Below, piece by piece: positions 39,449 through 46,840 of a stretch of DNA of 46,840 nt (positions are counted from its first letter, which is position 1; the number at the start of each line of letters is the position of its first letter). The notes beneath the pieces were generated by a model, which made no database searches, was not told the origin of the DNA, and saw only the letters and a list, made by a program, of their open reading frames with translations. The DNA comes from DAOUKH01 sp034421515 (lineage in GTDB: Bacteria > Chloroflexota > Dehalococcoidia > SHYB01), in assembly GCA_034421515.1 (NCBI GenBank), contig DAOUKH010000055.1, positions 1 to 46,840 of the forward strand, given 5' to 3'. Position numbers and translations under genes: made by a program.

Positions 39449-40336
39449 ATGGGCGTGCTTGAAGGGAAGGCGGTCATCGTCACGGGGGCGGGACGCGGCT
39501 TGGGCCGGGCCTACGCCATGGCCATGGCCGCCGAGGGCGCCCGCCTGCTCATCAACGACATCGACGTGGAGGAGGCCGAGGGCGTCGCCCGCGAGATCGG
39601 CGAGGCCGGCGGCACGGCGGTCCCCGACGGCGGCAGCGTGGCGCGCTGGGACGAGGCCCGCGGGGTCGTCGAGCACTGCGTCGACGAGTACGGCGCCCTC
39701 GACGTGCTGGTGAACAACGCGGGACTCTACCGCGTCGCGCCTATCTGGGAGGCTAAGGAGGAGGAGCTCGACGCCATCGTCGCCGTCAACGTCAAAGGCG
39801 TCTTCGCCATGGCCCGTCACGCCGTGGACGTGATGATCCCCCAGGGGCGGGGCTGCATCCTCAACGTCACCTCCGGGGCGCAGGCCGGCCTGGAGGGGCG
39901 ATCGATGTACTCGGCGAGCAAGGCGGGCGTCGCCGGGCTCACCTACGCGATGGCCCTCGACCTTGCCCGCCACGGCATCCGGGTCAACGGGATCTCGCCG
40001 CTGGCGCGTACGCGGATGTCGGACATGTCGACCGTAGGCGGCTATCCGACCACGGCGGACGTGCCGCCGGAGACGATCGCGCCGCTGGTCGTCTTCCTGG
40101 CCAGCGACGCCGCGGCCAACGTGACCGGCCAGATCGTGCGGCTGCAGGGCAATACGCTGAGCCTGTTCTCCCACCCCAAGCCGGTGCATCCGGCCATCCA
40201 CGCCGACGGGTGGGACGTCCGCGCCCTGGAGGAGTTCTTCGCGAACACCTTGGGGCGGCATCTCGAACCCATCGGGATCGGCGCCGAGACGTACGCGTTC
40301 TACGACGGCGTCGGGGGCGGCGCGGAGCGGAAGTAG
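39449..40336 (+). CDS. Short-chain dehydrogenase/reductase (SDR)
   Basis: A 295-residue classical SDR. NAD(P) motif TGAGRGLG (12-19), an acidic Asp (NDIDVEE) after beta-2 that favours NAD(H), NNAG (89-92), Asn114, and the catalytic Ser142, Tyr154, Lys158 (YSASK). An extra C-terminal segment of about 45 residues (HPKPVHPAIHADGWDVRALEEFF) follows the core, a feature of a subgroup of uncharacterised SDRs. GGAGG lies 5 nt before the ATG. Glycerate kinase follows after 10 nt, so the SDR might supply a hydroxyacid or keto-acid conversion in the C2/C3 pathway, but SDRs are not the usual tartronate-semialdehyde reductases and the substrate is unknown. Confidence 0.85.
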   Translation: MGVLEGKAVIVTGAGRGLGRAYAMAMAAEGARLLINDIDVEEAEGVAREIGEAGGTAVPDGGSVARWDEARGVVEHCVDEYGALDVLVNNAGLYRVAPIWEAKEEELDAIVAVNVKGVFAMARHAVDVMIPQGRGCILNVTSGAQAGLEGRSMYSASKAGVAGLTYAMALDLARHGIRVNGISPLARTRMSDMSTVGGYPTTADVPPETIAPLVVFLASDAAANVTGQIVRLQGNTLSLFSHPKPVHPAIHADGWDVRALEEFFANTLGRHLEPIGIGAETYAFYDGVGGGAERK

Positions 40337-40346
40337 AGCGGCGGCC

Positions 40347-41495
40347 TTGCGCATCCTGTGTATGCCGCAGGCGTTCAAGGGAACCCTGAGCGCCCACGAA
40401 GCGGCCGAGGCGATGGCACGGGGCTGCCGGGGCGCCCTTCCCCATGCTGAGGCCATCGCGCTCCCCATGGCCGACGGCGGCGACGACACCCTCGACGTGC
40501 TGGTGGGCGCGACCGGTGGGCAGTACTTCGAGGCCGAGGTCCGGGGCCCACTCGGCGCGCCGGTGCGGGCGCGTTGGGGAGCATTGGGCGGCGGCGGCCC
40601 GGCCGTGGTGGAGATGGCGCGGGCCTCGGGTCTGCGCCTGCTCGACCCGGAGCGGCTCAACCCACGGGCGGCGTCGACGTACGGCACCGGCGAGCTTATC
40701 CGCGCGGCCCTGGACCGTGGCCACCGCGACTTCCTGGTCGGCGTCGGCGGCAGCGCCACGGTCGACGGTGGGGCCGGCGCGTTGAGCGCCCTGGGCGTAC
40801 GGTTCCTCGACGCCGTCGGGGCGCTTCTCCCACCCGGCGGGGCCGCTCTAGACTTGCTGGTTTCCATCGACCTGACCGCCCTCGATCCACGCCTGGCCGA
40901 CTGCCGCGTGCGGGTCGCCTGCGACGTCGACATCCCGATGACGAGGCCGGAGGGCCCGCGTAAGTTCATGGAGCAGAAGGGGTGCGACGCCGCCGACATG
41001 GACCTGCTTTCCGCCGCTCTCGAGCACTACTGCGACGTGGTGCTCGCGGCGACGGGCGTCGACCTCCTCGCCACGCCGCGGAGCGGGCCGGCGGGGGGCC
41101 TGGCCGGCGGGCTGCACGCCTTCCTGGGCGCGGAGCTCCTGAACGGGGCGGCGCTCGTGCTCGACTTCATCGGCCCCGCGGCTAGGTTCGAGAGGGCCGA
41201 CCTGGTGCTCACCGGGGAGGGCCGCCTTGATGCCGGCACGCTCGACGGGAAGGGCACGCTGGCGGTCGCCCACGCCGCGCGGGACGCGGGCGCGCCGGTG
41301 ATCGCGGTCTGCGGCCGGATCGACCTCCCCCCGGAGGAACTGTTGCCCCACGGCATCATGGCGAGCGAGGAGCTTGGGGAGGAGAGCTCGCCTAAGGCGT
41401 CGGCGGAGCAGGCCGCTGCGCTGGTAGAAGCGGCCGCTAAACGTGCCGTCTTGCGATGGGCGGAACGTCCGCGAGGGGGCGGCGCGGGAGTATAA
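40347..41495 (+). CDS. Glycerate kinase (GlxK/GarK family)
   Basis: A 382-residue glycerate kinase of the GlxK/GarK family, which phosphorylates glycerate to 2-phosphoglycerate. Family landmarks: RILCMPQAFKGTLSAHEAAEAMARG at the start, ALPMADGGDDTLD, ASTYGTGELIRAALDRG, VGVGGSATVDGGAGALSALGVRFLDA, GPAGGLAGGLHAFLGAELLNG and VLTGEGRLDAGTLDGKGT. TTG at 40347 is required to include the first strand; an ATG six codons in would remove it. Its TAA stop is part of the TATAAT box of the next gene. It links to the SDR upstream and functionally to GlcDEF and the aminotransferase. Confidence 0.92.
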   Translation: MRILCMPQAFKGTLSAHEAAEAMARGCRGALPHAEAIALPMADGGDDTLDVLVGATGGQYFEAEVRGPLGAPVRARWGALGGGGPAVVEMARASGLRLLDPERLNPRAASTYGTGELIRAALDRGHRDFLVGVGGSATVDGGAGALSALGVRFLDAVGALLPPGGAALDLLVSIDLTALDPRLADCRVRVACDVDIPMTRPEGPRKFMEQKGCDAADMDLLSAALEHYCDVVLAATGVDLLATPRSGPAGGLAGGLHAFLGAELLNGAALVLDFIGPAARFERADLVLTGEGRLDAGTLDGKGTLAVAHAARDAGAPVIAVCGRIDLPPEELLPHGIMASEELGEESSPKASAEQAAALVEAAAKRAVLRWAERPRGGGAGV

Positions 41496-41496
41496 T
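41491..41496 (+). promoter_or_regulatory. -10 box of the two-component operon overlapping a stop codon
   Basis: A perfect TATAAT whose central TAA is the stop codon of the glycerate kinase gene. It ends 6 nt before the response-regulator GTG, so a transcript from it would start at the start codon. Confidence 0.6.
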
Positions 41497-41502
41497 CGGC
41501 GC

Positions 41503-42213
41503 GTGGAGCCCTCAGGCCAGCGCACCGTGCTCGTCATCGAGGACGAAGACACTCTTCGCCGGGCCCTTTCTTACAATCTGGGCCGCGACGGGTTCAAGGT
41601 GCTTGCGGCCGGCGACGGCGCGGAGGGCCGCGACCTCGCGCTTACCTCCTCGCCCGACCTCGTGGTCCTCGACCTCATGCTCCCCAAGCTGGACGGGCTC
41701 GACGTCTGCCGCGCCATCCGGCGCGAGGCCACGACGCCGATCCTCATGCTCACCGCGAAGGCGGAAGAGGTCGACCGTATCGTCGGGCTCGAAGTCGGGG
41801 CCGACGACTATCTGACCAAGCCCTTCAGCATGCGCGAGCTGCTGGCCCGCGTGAAGGCGCTGCTGCGCCGGGTCGAGATGGACCGGCGGGCCGGCGGCGA
41901 GGGGCGGGAACACGAGGTGCTGACCGCGCACAACCTGGAGATCGATCCGGCGGCGCGGCGCTTCACCATCGGGGGCGCGGAGACGGCGCTGCGCCCCAAG
42001 GAGTTCGACCTGCTGGCCTTCCTGCTCAAGAACCAGGGCATCGTCTTCTCCCGCGACGCGCTCCTCGAGCGCATCTGGGGCTACGAGTACAGCGGCGACA
42101 CGCGGACCGTCGACGTGCACGTGCGCTGGCTCCGGGAGAAGATCGAAGAGGACCCCAGCCGTCCCAAGCGCCTGGTCACCATCAGAGGAATCGGCTACAA
42201 GCTCGAGTCGTAG
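41503..42213 (+). CDS. OmpR/PhoB-family response regulator
   Basis: A 236-residue regulator. Receiver domain: acidic pocket IEDED, phosphoacceptor Asp57 in LVVLDLMLPKLDG, and Lys106 in TKPFSMREL. The C-terminal winged helix (LRPKEFDLLAFLLKNQG through TVDVHVRWLREKIEEDP and IRGIGYKLES) is typical of OmpR-class DNA-binding domains. GTG is the start. It is followed by its kinase one base after the stop. The PhoB/PhoR-like makeup suggests phosphate or envelope sensing, which cannot be settled here. Confidence 0.93.
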   Translation: MEPSGQRTVLVIEDEDTLRRALSYNLGRDGFKVLAAGDGAEGRDLALTSSPDLVVLDLMLPKLDGLDVCRAIRREATTPILMLTAKAEEVDRIVGLEVGADDYLTKPFSMRELLARVKALLRRVEMDRRAGGEGREHEVLTAHNLEIDPAARRFTIGGAETALRPKEFDLLAFLLKNQGIVFSRDALLERIWGYEYSGDTRTVDVHVRWLREKIEEDPSRPKRLVTIRGIGYKLES

Positions 42214-42214
42214 G

Positions 42215-43987
42215 ATGCTGCGGAGCCTGCGCTGGCGGATGCTGCTGTCGAGCCTGGTGCTCGTGGCGGCGATCACCATTGCAACGTCGGTCATCGTCGG
42301 CGGCCGGGCCAGGGACCAGGCCGGGGACGCGCTCGACGCGCGGGCCGTGGCGCAGGCCCACGGTCTGGCCGCGACGGCGCGGGGCTTGATCGAGGGCAGC
42401 CTCGGGGCGGAACGCCTCGACGCAGCGGCGGCCGCCGTCCTGGAACCCGGCGAGGCGGTCACCGTCGTCGACGCCGCCGGCGAGGTGCGTTACGCCTCGG
42501 ACGAGGTGGGGCGCACCACCGGCGACGCGCTCGAAATCCAAGACGCCTTCGCCGGCGGGACCGAGCGTATGAACCGCAATGACCCGTTCACGGGCGAGTC
42601 GCGGCTGCATGTCGCCGCGCCGGTCGTGGACGACGGCGTGGTAGTCGGCGTGGTCCGGGTCACCGTCGGCAGGGAGAGCCTGGGGGAGGCCTACTGGGGG
42701 GCGGTGCGGCCGGTGCTTATCGTGGGGGCAGTCGCCCTGGCCGCGCTCGTCGTCTTCAGCCTGCTTTTCACGGGGAACTTGCAGCGGGCCCTGGCCGCGT
42801 TCACCGGCGTCGCCCGCCGCCTCGCAGCCGGCGAGCTCTACCAGCGCGCCGAGACGCCGCACATCAGCGAGGCGGACCCGCTGGCCGTCGCGATCAACGA
42901 GATGGCGACGGCGCTGGAAAACCAGGTCCGCACGAGCTACCACGAGCGCGACACCTTCGGGGCGGTGATCGACGGCATGAACGACGCCCTGCTCATGGTG
43001 GACGAGGCGGGGACCATCGCCGTCGCCAATCCCGCGGCGCTCGCCGTCTTTGGCGTCTCGGCCGATGAGGCGATCGGGCAGCGGTTGATGCAGGTGGTGC
43101 GCGACTACGAAGTGGCGCGGCTCGTCTCCGACGCGCTCGCGGATGGGCGCCACCATGCCGGGCAGATCTCCTACGGCCACGACCTGCGGCCCCTGGAGGT
43201 GTCGGCGACGCCGATGGTGCGGCGCGGCGGCGCGGCGGTGCTGATCATCGCGCGGGACCTGTCGGAGATCCGCCGGCTGGAACGGGTGCGCCGCGAGTTC
43301 GTCGCCAACGTCTCCCATGAGCTCCGCACGCCGCTGGCGTCAATCAAGGCATCGGTGGAGACGCTGCAGGACGCGGCGTCGGACGACCCCGCCGCGGCCG
43401 ACGAGTTCCTGCGCCTCATCCACGGGGAAGTCGACCAGATGACGGTGCTGGTGCAGGAGCTCCTCGACCTCGCCACGCTGGAGGCGGGCAAGGCGGAGTT
43501 TGCCTCCGCCCCCATGAGCATCGCGGAGCTGGTCGAGACCGCCGCCGACCGCGTGCGCCCCCGCGCGGCGAGCAAGCAGATCGACCTCGACGTCGCGCTG
43601 CCCGCCGACCTGCCGGACGTCGTCGCCGACCGGGCCGCCGTGCACCGCGTGATGCAGAACCTGTTCGACAACGCGCTCAAGTTCACCCCGAAGGACGGCT
43701 GCGTGACAGTGAGGGCGCGGACGGAGGGCGGCGCCGTGGAGGTGTCGGTGGCGGACTCGGGCGACGGCATCTTGCCCGAGCACCTGCCGCACATCTTCGA
43801 GCGGTTCTTCAAGGCGGACACGTCGCGGGCGAGCAGCGGCACCGGTCTGGGTCTGGCGCTGGCGAAGCACACGGTGCAGGCCCTGGGCGGCTCCATCAAG
43901 GCCGAGAGCGAGCCCGGCGGAGGCGCCACCTTCCGCTTCACCCTGCCTATCAGTAACGGCCCCGCGCCGCCAGCCCCGGACGCCTAG
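42215..43987 (+). CDS. PhoR-like membrane sensor histidine kinase
   Basis: A 590-residue kinase. There are two transmembrane helices (about 8-29 and 165-187) around an extracytoplasmic sensor of about 135 residues, then a HAMP linker (about 188-240), a PAS domain (about 245-350), the HisKA domain with FVANVSHELRTPLASIKAS (His368), and an HATPase_c domain with N-box NLFDNALKFTP, DSGDGI and GTGLGLA. The PAS-HisKA layout with a periplasmic sensor is the classical PhoR architecture. The gap to the response regulator is one base (TAG-G-ATG). The MFS gene follows after 16 nt. Confidence 0.93.
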   Translation: MLRSLRWRMLLSSLVLVAAITIATSVIVGGRARDQAGDALDARAVAQAHGLAATARGLIEGSLGAERLDAAAAAVLEPGEAVTVVDAAGEVRYASDEVGRTTGDALEIQDAFAGGTERMNRNDPFTGESRLHVAAPVVDDGVVVGVVRVTVGRESLGEAYWGAVRPVLIVGAVALAALVVFSLLFTGNLQRALAAFTGVARRLAAGELYQRAETPHISEADPLAVAINEMATALENQVRTSYHERDTFGAVIDGMNDALLMVDEAGTIAVANPAALAVFGVSADEAIGQRLMQVVRDYEVARLVSDALADGRHHAGQISYGHDLRPLEVSATPMVRRGGAAVLIIARDLSEIRRLERVRREFVANVSHELRTPLASIKASVETLQDAASDDPAAADEFLRLIHGEVDQMTVLVQELLDLATLEAGKAEFASAPMSIAELVETAADRVRPRAASKQIDLDVALPADLPDVVADRAAVHRVMQNLFDNALKFTPKDGCVTVRARTEGGAVEVSVADSGDGILPEHLPHIFERFFKADTSRASSGTGLGLALAKHTVQALGGSIKAESEPGGGATFRFTLPISNGPAPPAPDA

Positions 43988-44003
43988 GCCGCTGGCCCGC
44001 CGC

Positions 44004-45272
44004 ATGTCCCCCACCCGAGTCCGCGAGCCGATCCGAGGCCTGCAGGCCTTCCACTACCAGGGTTACCGCTGGTTCTGGATGACCGCGGTGATGACCTTTG
44101 CCTCGGTGCACATCCAGCAGCTGGGGCGGGCCTATCTCGCGCAGGACCTGACCGAGTCGCCGCTCCTGGTGACGCTGAGCTTCGCCCTCTGGTCGCTCCC
44201 CATTCTGTTGCTGCCGCTGGTCAGCGGGACGATGGCGGACCGGATCGACCGGCGGAAGATCCTGGTGGGGGCCGAGGTGTGCAACATCCTCCTCGTCCTC
44301 GCCATGGCCGTCGTCCTGCTGTTCGACGGCATGACCGTCGTGCTGCTGCTGGTCTTCTCGCTGTTCGGCGGCGCGGTGACGGGAGGGACGCTGCCGGTGC
44401 GGCAGGCGATGATCGCCGACGTGGTGCCGCGGCCCGCAGTCACAAACGGAGTGGTCCACTTCACGGTCGTGCTCAACGGGATGATGGCGGTCGCCCCGGG
44501 GGCGGCGGGGTTCATCCTGGAGGAGGGCGGCGTAGAGGCGGCCTTCTTCACCGCCCTAGGCTTCTCGGCGCTCGCCTTCCTGACCGCGGCGCGGCTTCCG
44601 CCGCGCCCCCCGAGGGGCGACGCGACGTCGTCGGCGCGGGAGGCCTTCCTCGAAGGGATTCGCTACATCCGGAACTCGCACAGCCTGACGGTCGTCATCT
44701 CGGCCGCCGCGCTCTTCACCGTCTTCGGCACGGCCTACATGGCGCTGATCCCGATCTTCCAGCGCGACGTGCTGGAGGTCGGCGGCTCGGAACTGGGGCT
44801 GCTCTTCACCAGCGCCGGAATCGGCGGGCTGGTGGCGTCGCTGCTCCTGGCGGCGCTGAACGTGTCCCGCCCCCGGCCCGGAGTGATGATCGGCGCCGGC
44901 GTGGTGCAGGGACTCGTGCTCATCCTGTTCGCGCAGTCGGAGAGCTTCCCGCTTTCCCTCGGCATCATCGTCTTGGTGGGGATGACGCAGTCGGTCTATC
45001 TGGCGCTGAACATGGCGACGGTGCAGCTGCTCTCGCCACCCGAGATTTCGGGACGCGTCTTCGCCGTCCGCACCATCATCTGGGGCATCGCCCCCTTCGG
45101 ACAGCTCCTTCTGGGAGGGCTGGCCGAGGTCGTCGGGCCGCAGACGGCGCTCGTGGCGATCGGCGCCGTGGCCGCGGCGACGCAGGTCGGCGTCTGGCTC
45201 TGGACGCGGGCCGCGCCCATCCGGCAGCCGGGCGAAAGGGAGCCGTCGCCGGCCGGGACGGAAGACGGCTAG
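44004..45272 (+). CDS. Major facilitator superfamily transporter, exporter type
   Basis: A 422-residue MFS protein, about 12 hydrophobic helices. The intracellular loop motif GTMADRIDRRKIL (between TM2 and TM3) and the EntS/MFS_3-like start (QGYRWFWMTAVMTFASVHIQQL) suggest an exporter of small molecules, such as siderophore or drug. It lies 16 nt after the kinase gene, so the two-component system may regulate it. Its stop overlaps that of the acyl-CoA dehydrogenase gene in a CTAG. Confidence 0.87.
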   Translation: MSPTRVREPIRGLQAFHYQGYRWFWMTAVMTFASVHIQQLGRAYLAQDLTESPLLVTLSFALWSLPILLLPLVSGTMADRIDRRKILVGAEVCNILLVLAMAVVLLFDGMTVVLLLVFSLFGGAVTGGTLPVRQAMIADVVPRPAVTNGVVHFTVVLNGMMAVAPGAAGFILEEGGVEAAFFTALGFSALAFLTAARLPPRPPRGDATSSAREAFLEGIRYIRNSHSLTVVISAAALFTVFGTAYMALIPIFQRDVLEVGGSELGLLFTSAGIGGLVASLLLAALNVSRPRPGVMIGAGVVQGLVLILFAQSESFPLSLGIIVLVGMTQSVYLALNMATVQLLSPPEISGRVFAVRTIIWGIAPFGQLLLGGLAEVVGPQTALVAIGAVAAATQVGVWLWTRAAPIRQPGEREPSPAGTEDG

Positions 45273-46444
45273 CGGGGCAGGCCGAGTCCGCGCGTGGCGA
45301 TGATGTTGCGCTGGATCTCCTGCGACCCGCCGCCGACGCTGCACATCGTCGAGAGGTAGTGCGACAGCCGGAGCCCGTTCATCGGGGCGTGCCGTCCGCC
45401 GCCGTGCAGTTGGCCGGTGAGCCCGAGGATCTCCATGCCGCGGATGGCGAGCCGGTGCGAGACGTCGGTGGAGAAGAGCTTGGCGAGCGAGGCCTCCATG
45501 TTGGGCACCCCGCCGCTGGCCTGCAGCGAGAGGACGCGGTAGGAGAGCATGCGCGCGACCTGGATCTCGACGGCGGCCTCGGCGAGCCGGTAGCGCACGT
45601 CGGGGCGGTCGATCAGGCGCTCGCCGAGCCGGGTGGTCTCGGTGCAGTAGGCGACGAGGTCGTCGAGGTTGCGCTGCGCGCCGGCGGCGCCGGCGACGTT
45701 GGAGCGCTCGAAGTCGAGCGTCGTCGTGGCGACGTACCAGCCGCGGTTCAGCTCGCCGAAGATGGAGTCCTTGGGGATGCGGACGTTGTCGAAGTAGACC
45801 TCGTTGAAGCCCTCGCCGTCGTTGGCCTGCCGGATCGGCTTGACGGTGACGCCGGGCGTCTTCATCGAGAACAGGAAGTAGGAGATGCCCCGGTGCTTGG
45901 GCGCCTCGGGGTCGGTGCGGGCGAGGAGGTGGATGTACTCGGCGAGGTGGGCGCCGGAGGTCCAGATCTTCTGCCCGTTGATCACGAACTCGTCGCCGTC
46001 GATGTCGGCCCGCGTCTGCAGCGAGGCGAGGTCGGAGCCGGAGTTGGGCTCGGAGAAGCCCTGGCACCAGACGTCCTCGGCGGAGGCGATCCCCGGAAGA
46101 TAGCGCTTCTTCTGGTCCTCGGTGCCGTGGACGATGAGCGAGGGGCCGAGCTGGTAGGCCTGGGCGTCGAGCATGGGGGCGCGCCAGTAGGAGAGCTCTT
46201 CCTTGAGGATGGCCTGCTTGACCAGCGACTCGCCGAGGCCGCCGTACTCCTTGGGCCACGAGATGCCGATCCAGCCGCGCTTGCCGAGCTTCTTGCGGAA
46301 CTCGAGGGTGTGGGGCCAGTTCTTGGTCGAGAAGCTGCTCTCGCCGCCGCCGCTGTTGCGGAGCGGCTCCGGCGTCTCCTTGTGGATGAAGTCGCGGACC
46401 TCGGCCCGGAACGCATCTTCCTCGGCGGTGAAACGGAACTCCAT
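45269..46444 (-). CDS. Acyl-CoA dehydrogenase
   Basis: A 391-residue FAD-dependent enzyme that oxidises acyl-CoA to enoyl-CoA. The N-terminal helical domain starts MEFRFTAEEDAFRAEVRDF; the FAD/substrate motif is GFSEPNSGSDLASLQT; the beta-domain has INGQKIWTSGAHLAEYIHLLART; the C-terminal helical part has GGGSQEIQRNIIATRGLGLP. The sequence SNVAGAAGAQRNLDDL in the catalytic region is consistent with a LCAD/FadE-like group. ATG at 46444 has GGAGG 6 nt upstream. It converges with the MFS gene. No electron-transfer flavoprotein or thiolase lies nearby. Confidence 0.93.
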   Translation of the reverse strand: MEFRFTAEEDAFRAEVRDFIHKETPEPLRNSGGGESSFSTKNWPHTLEFRKKLGKRGWIGISWPKEYGGLGESLVKQAILKEELSYWRAPMLDAQAYQLGPSLIVHGTEDQKKRYLPGIASAEDVWCQGFSEPNSGSDLASLQTRADIDGDEFVINGQKIWTSGAHLAEYIHLLARTDPEAPKHRGISYFLFSMKTPGVTVKPIRQANDGEGFNEVYFDNVRIPKDSIFGELNRGWYVATTTLDFERSNVAGAAGAQRNLDDLVAYCTETTRLGERLIDRPDVRYRLAEAAVEIQVARMLSYRVLSLQASGGVPNMEASLAKLFSTDVSHRLAIRGMEILGLTGQLHGGGRHAPMNGLRLSHYLSTMCSVGGGSQEIQRNIIATRGLGLPR

Positions 46445-46463
46445 GCCTAGCCTCCAGCGCGCC

Positions 46464-46498
46464 CCCAAAACCTCCCTCCCTGTGGGAGGGACTGAGGG
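46464..46498 (-). repeat. Dispersed repeat element, copy 2, in the acyl-CoA dehydrogenase leader
   Basis: On the minus strand this matches 27081-27114 almost base for base: CCCTCA, hairpin CCCTCCC / GGGAGGG (46474-46490) and GGAGGTTTTGGGG. If transcription starts near 46525, this hairpin lies inside the 5' leader of the acyl-CoA dehydrogenase mRNA. Confidence 0.75.
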
Positions 46499-46531
46499 AG
46501 GGCAGTCGAGCCCCCTTGCGCGCGCCCGGAC

Positions 46532-46537
46532 AGTATA
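46532..46537 (-). promoter_or_regulatory. -10 box of the acyl-CoA dehydrogenase gene
   Basis: TATACT on the minus strand, about 88 nt before the ATG. The -35 is not evident. The rest of 46499-46605 shows no gene. Confidence 0.35.
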
Positions 46538-46605
46538 GAGGCTCACGGCGCAATCGGCAGCGCCCCGGACGCCGGGCCCGGCGCCCCCGCACCGACGCCG
46601 ATTCC

Positions 46606-46635
46606 TTGACACCAACAGGTGTGGCGTCCTAGACT
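46606..46635 (+). promoter_or_regulatory. Promoter of tRNA-Ile
   Basis: TTGACA (46606-46611), an 18-nt spacer and TAGACT (46630-46635). Transcription would start about 15 nt before the tRNA. A 5-bp dyad (ACACC / GGTGT, 46609-46622) lies across the end of the -35 box and the spacer. Confidence 0.6.
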
Positions 46636-46656
46636 CGAAGCCTCCCGTTCCCTCTC

Positions 46657-46733
46657 GGGCGATTAGCTCAGGCGGTCAGAGCACAGTCCTGATAAGACTG
46701 GGGTCCGTGGTTCGAGTCCACGATCGCCCACCA
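46657..46733 (+). tRNA. tRNA-Ile (anticodon GAT)
   Basis: A 77-nt tRNA with encoded CCA (46731-46733). The acceptor stem GGGCGAT pairs with ATCGCCC; the D arm is AGCTCAGGCGGTCAGAGCA; the anticodon stem-loop is CAGTC-CTGATAA-GACTG with anticodon GAT; the T arm contains GGTTCGAGTCC. Discriminator base A. This is the major isoleucine tRNA. No rRNA is adjacent, although tRNA-Ile(GAT) is often in rRNA operons. Confidence 0.97.
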
Positions 46734-46840
46734 ACCGGCACGGTAGATAGCACCGAGCCATTCAGAGCCATATCCTCGGCGCTCATGCCGGGGGCGAGGC
46801 TATCCTCCGGCATGGGCACCGTGTAGCGCATCAGGGCATT

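Noticed and set aside
38840..40999. 719-codon minus-strand frame across the SDR and glycerate kinase genes
   Set aside because: Only its last 169 codons, from the ATG at 39349, look protein-like. The rest is the shadow of two genuine plus-strand genes.
44279..46450. Open frame of 723 codons on the plus strand across MFS and acyl-CoA dehydrogenase
   Set aside because: The translation is Arg/Gly/Ala low-complexity and antisense or out of frame to two well-recognised genes.
46676..46840. Minus-strand open frame entering from the right edge and ending inside the tRNA antisense
   Set aside because: Composition is mildly coding-like, but the only stop lies within the tRNA gene. With only 107 bases outside the tRNA, I cannot support a gene; a gene end overlapping the tRNA remains possible.

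Overview
The window is a GC-rich bacterial chromosome segment, densely packed with genes on both strands. It carries many housekeeping loci: gyrB, dnaA, recF, obgE, rny, fmt, a bL25 gene, rsmD, coaD, apt and one tRNA-Ile. I see no phage, transposase, plasmid or CRISPR signature. The gene set and repeat style (F420/LLM oxidoreductase, orphan DUF35 protein, acyl-CoA dehydrogenase, three-gene glycolate oxidase, RNase Y, many TTG/GTG starts, intergenic palindromes) suggest a free-living Chloroflexota, perhaps Dehalococcoidia/SAR202-like. That placement is inference, since no marker could be searched.

Layout. 1-3.2 kb: an LLM oxidoreductase cut by the window edge, then a TPP-dependent lyase and an alpha/beta hydrolase in one minus-strand operon. 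3.2-8.5 kb: a minus-strand run rny - ymdB - PHP phosphoesterase - fabZ - plsY-like acyltransferase - zinc-finger membrane protein, joining RNA turnover to lipid synthesis. 8.7-12 kb: DUF35 protein, two small envelope proteins and an MscS channel. 12-21.9 kb: a replication and core-metabolism block with gyrB, a nadD-pyrE gene fusion, obgE, a possible origin, dnaA, fmt, bL25, a HAD hydrolase and apt. 22-27 kb: a plus-strand run rsmD - coaD - coiled-coil protein - recF - sirtuin - rhodanese, ended by about 530 bp of clustered palindromic repeats. 27.6-34.6 kb: a class V aminotransferase, a giant surface beta-propeller protein of lower GC, a VOC protein, a Cu/Zn-SOD-like protein that has lost its copper ligands, and a lipoprotein. 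34.6-41.5 kb: glcD-glcE-glcF, a small membrane protein, an SDR and glycerate kinase. 41.5-46.4 kb: a PhoB/PhoR-like two-component pair, an MFS exporter and an acyl-CoA dehydrogenase. 46.66 kb: tRNA-Ile(GAT).

How the genes fit together. GlcDEF (glycolate to glyoxylate), the alanine/serine-glyoxylate aminotransferase and glycerate kinase can form most of a photorespiration-like C2 salvage route, although they lie in separate transcription units. ObgE, DnaA, GyrB and RecF sit within 14 kb but are not in the classical dnaA-dnaN-recF-gyrB order, and dnaN is absent.

The most unusual items are the SOD-fold protein with an intact zinc site but no copper site, the NadD-PyrE fusion, the propeller protein bracketed by two copies of one domain, a DnaA with an altered recognition motif next to a cluster of non-standard DnaA-box-like sites, a proline-only tail on the PlsY-like enzyme, start codons exactly six bases after -10 boxes (predicted leaderless mRNAs), and convergent genes that share a CTAG through both stop codons.
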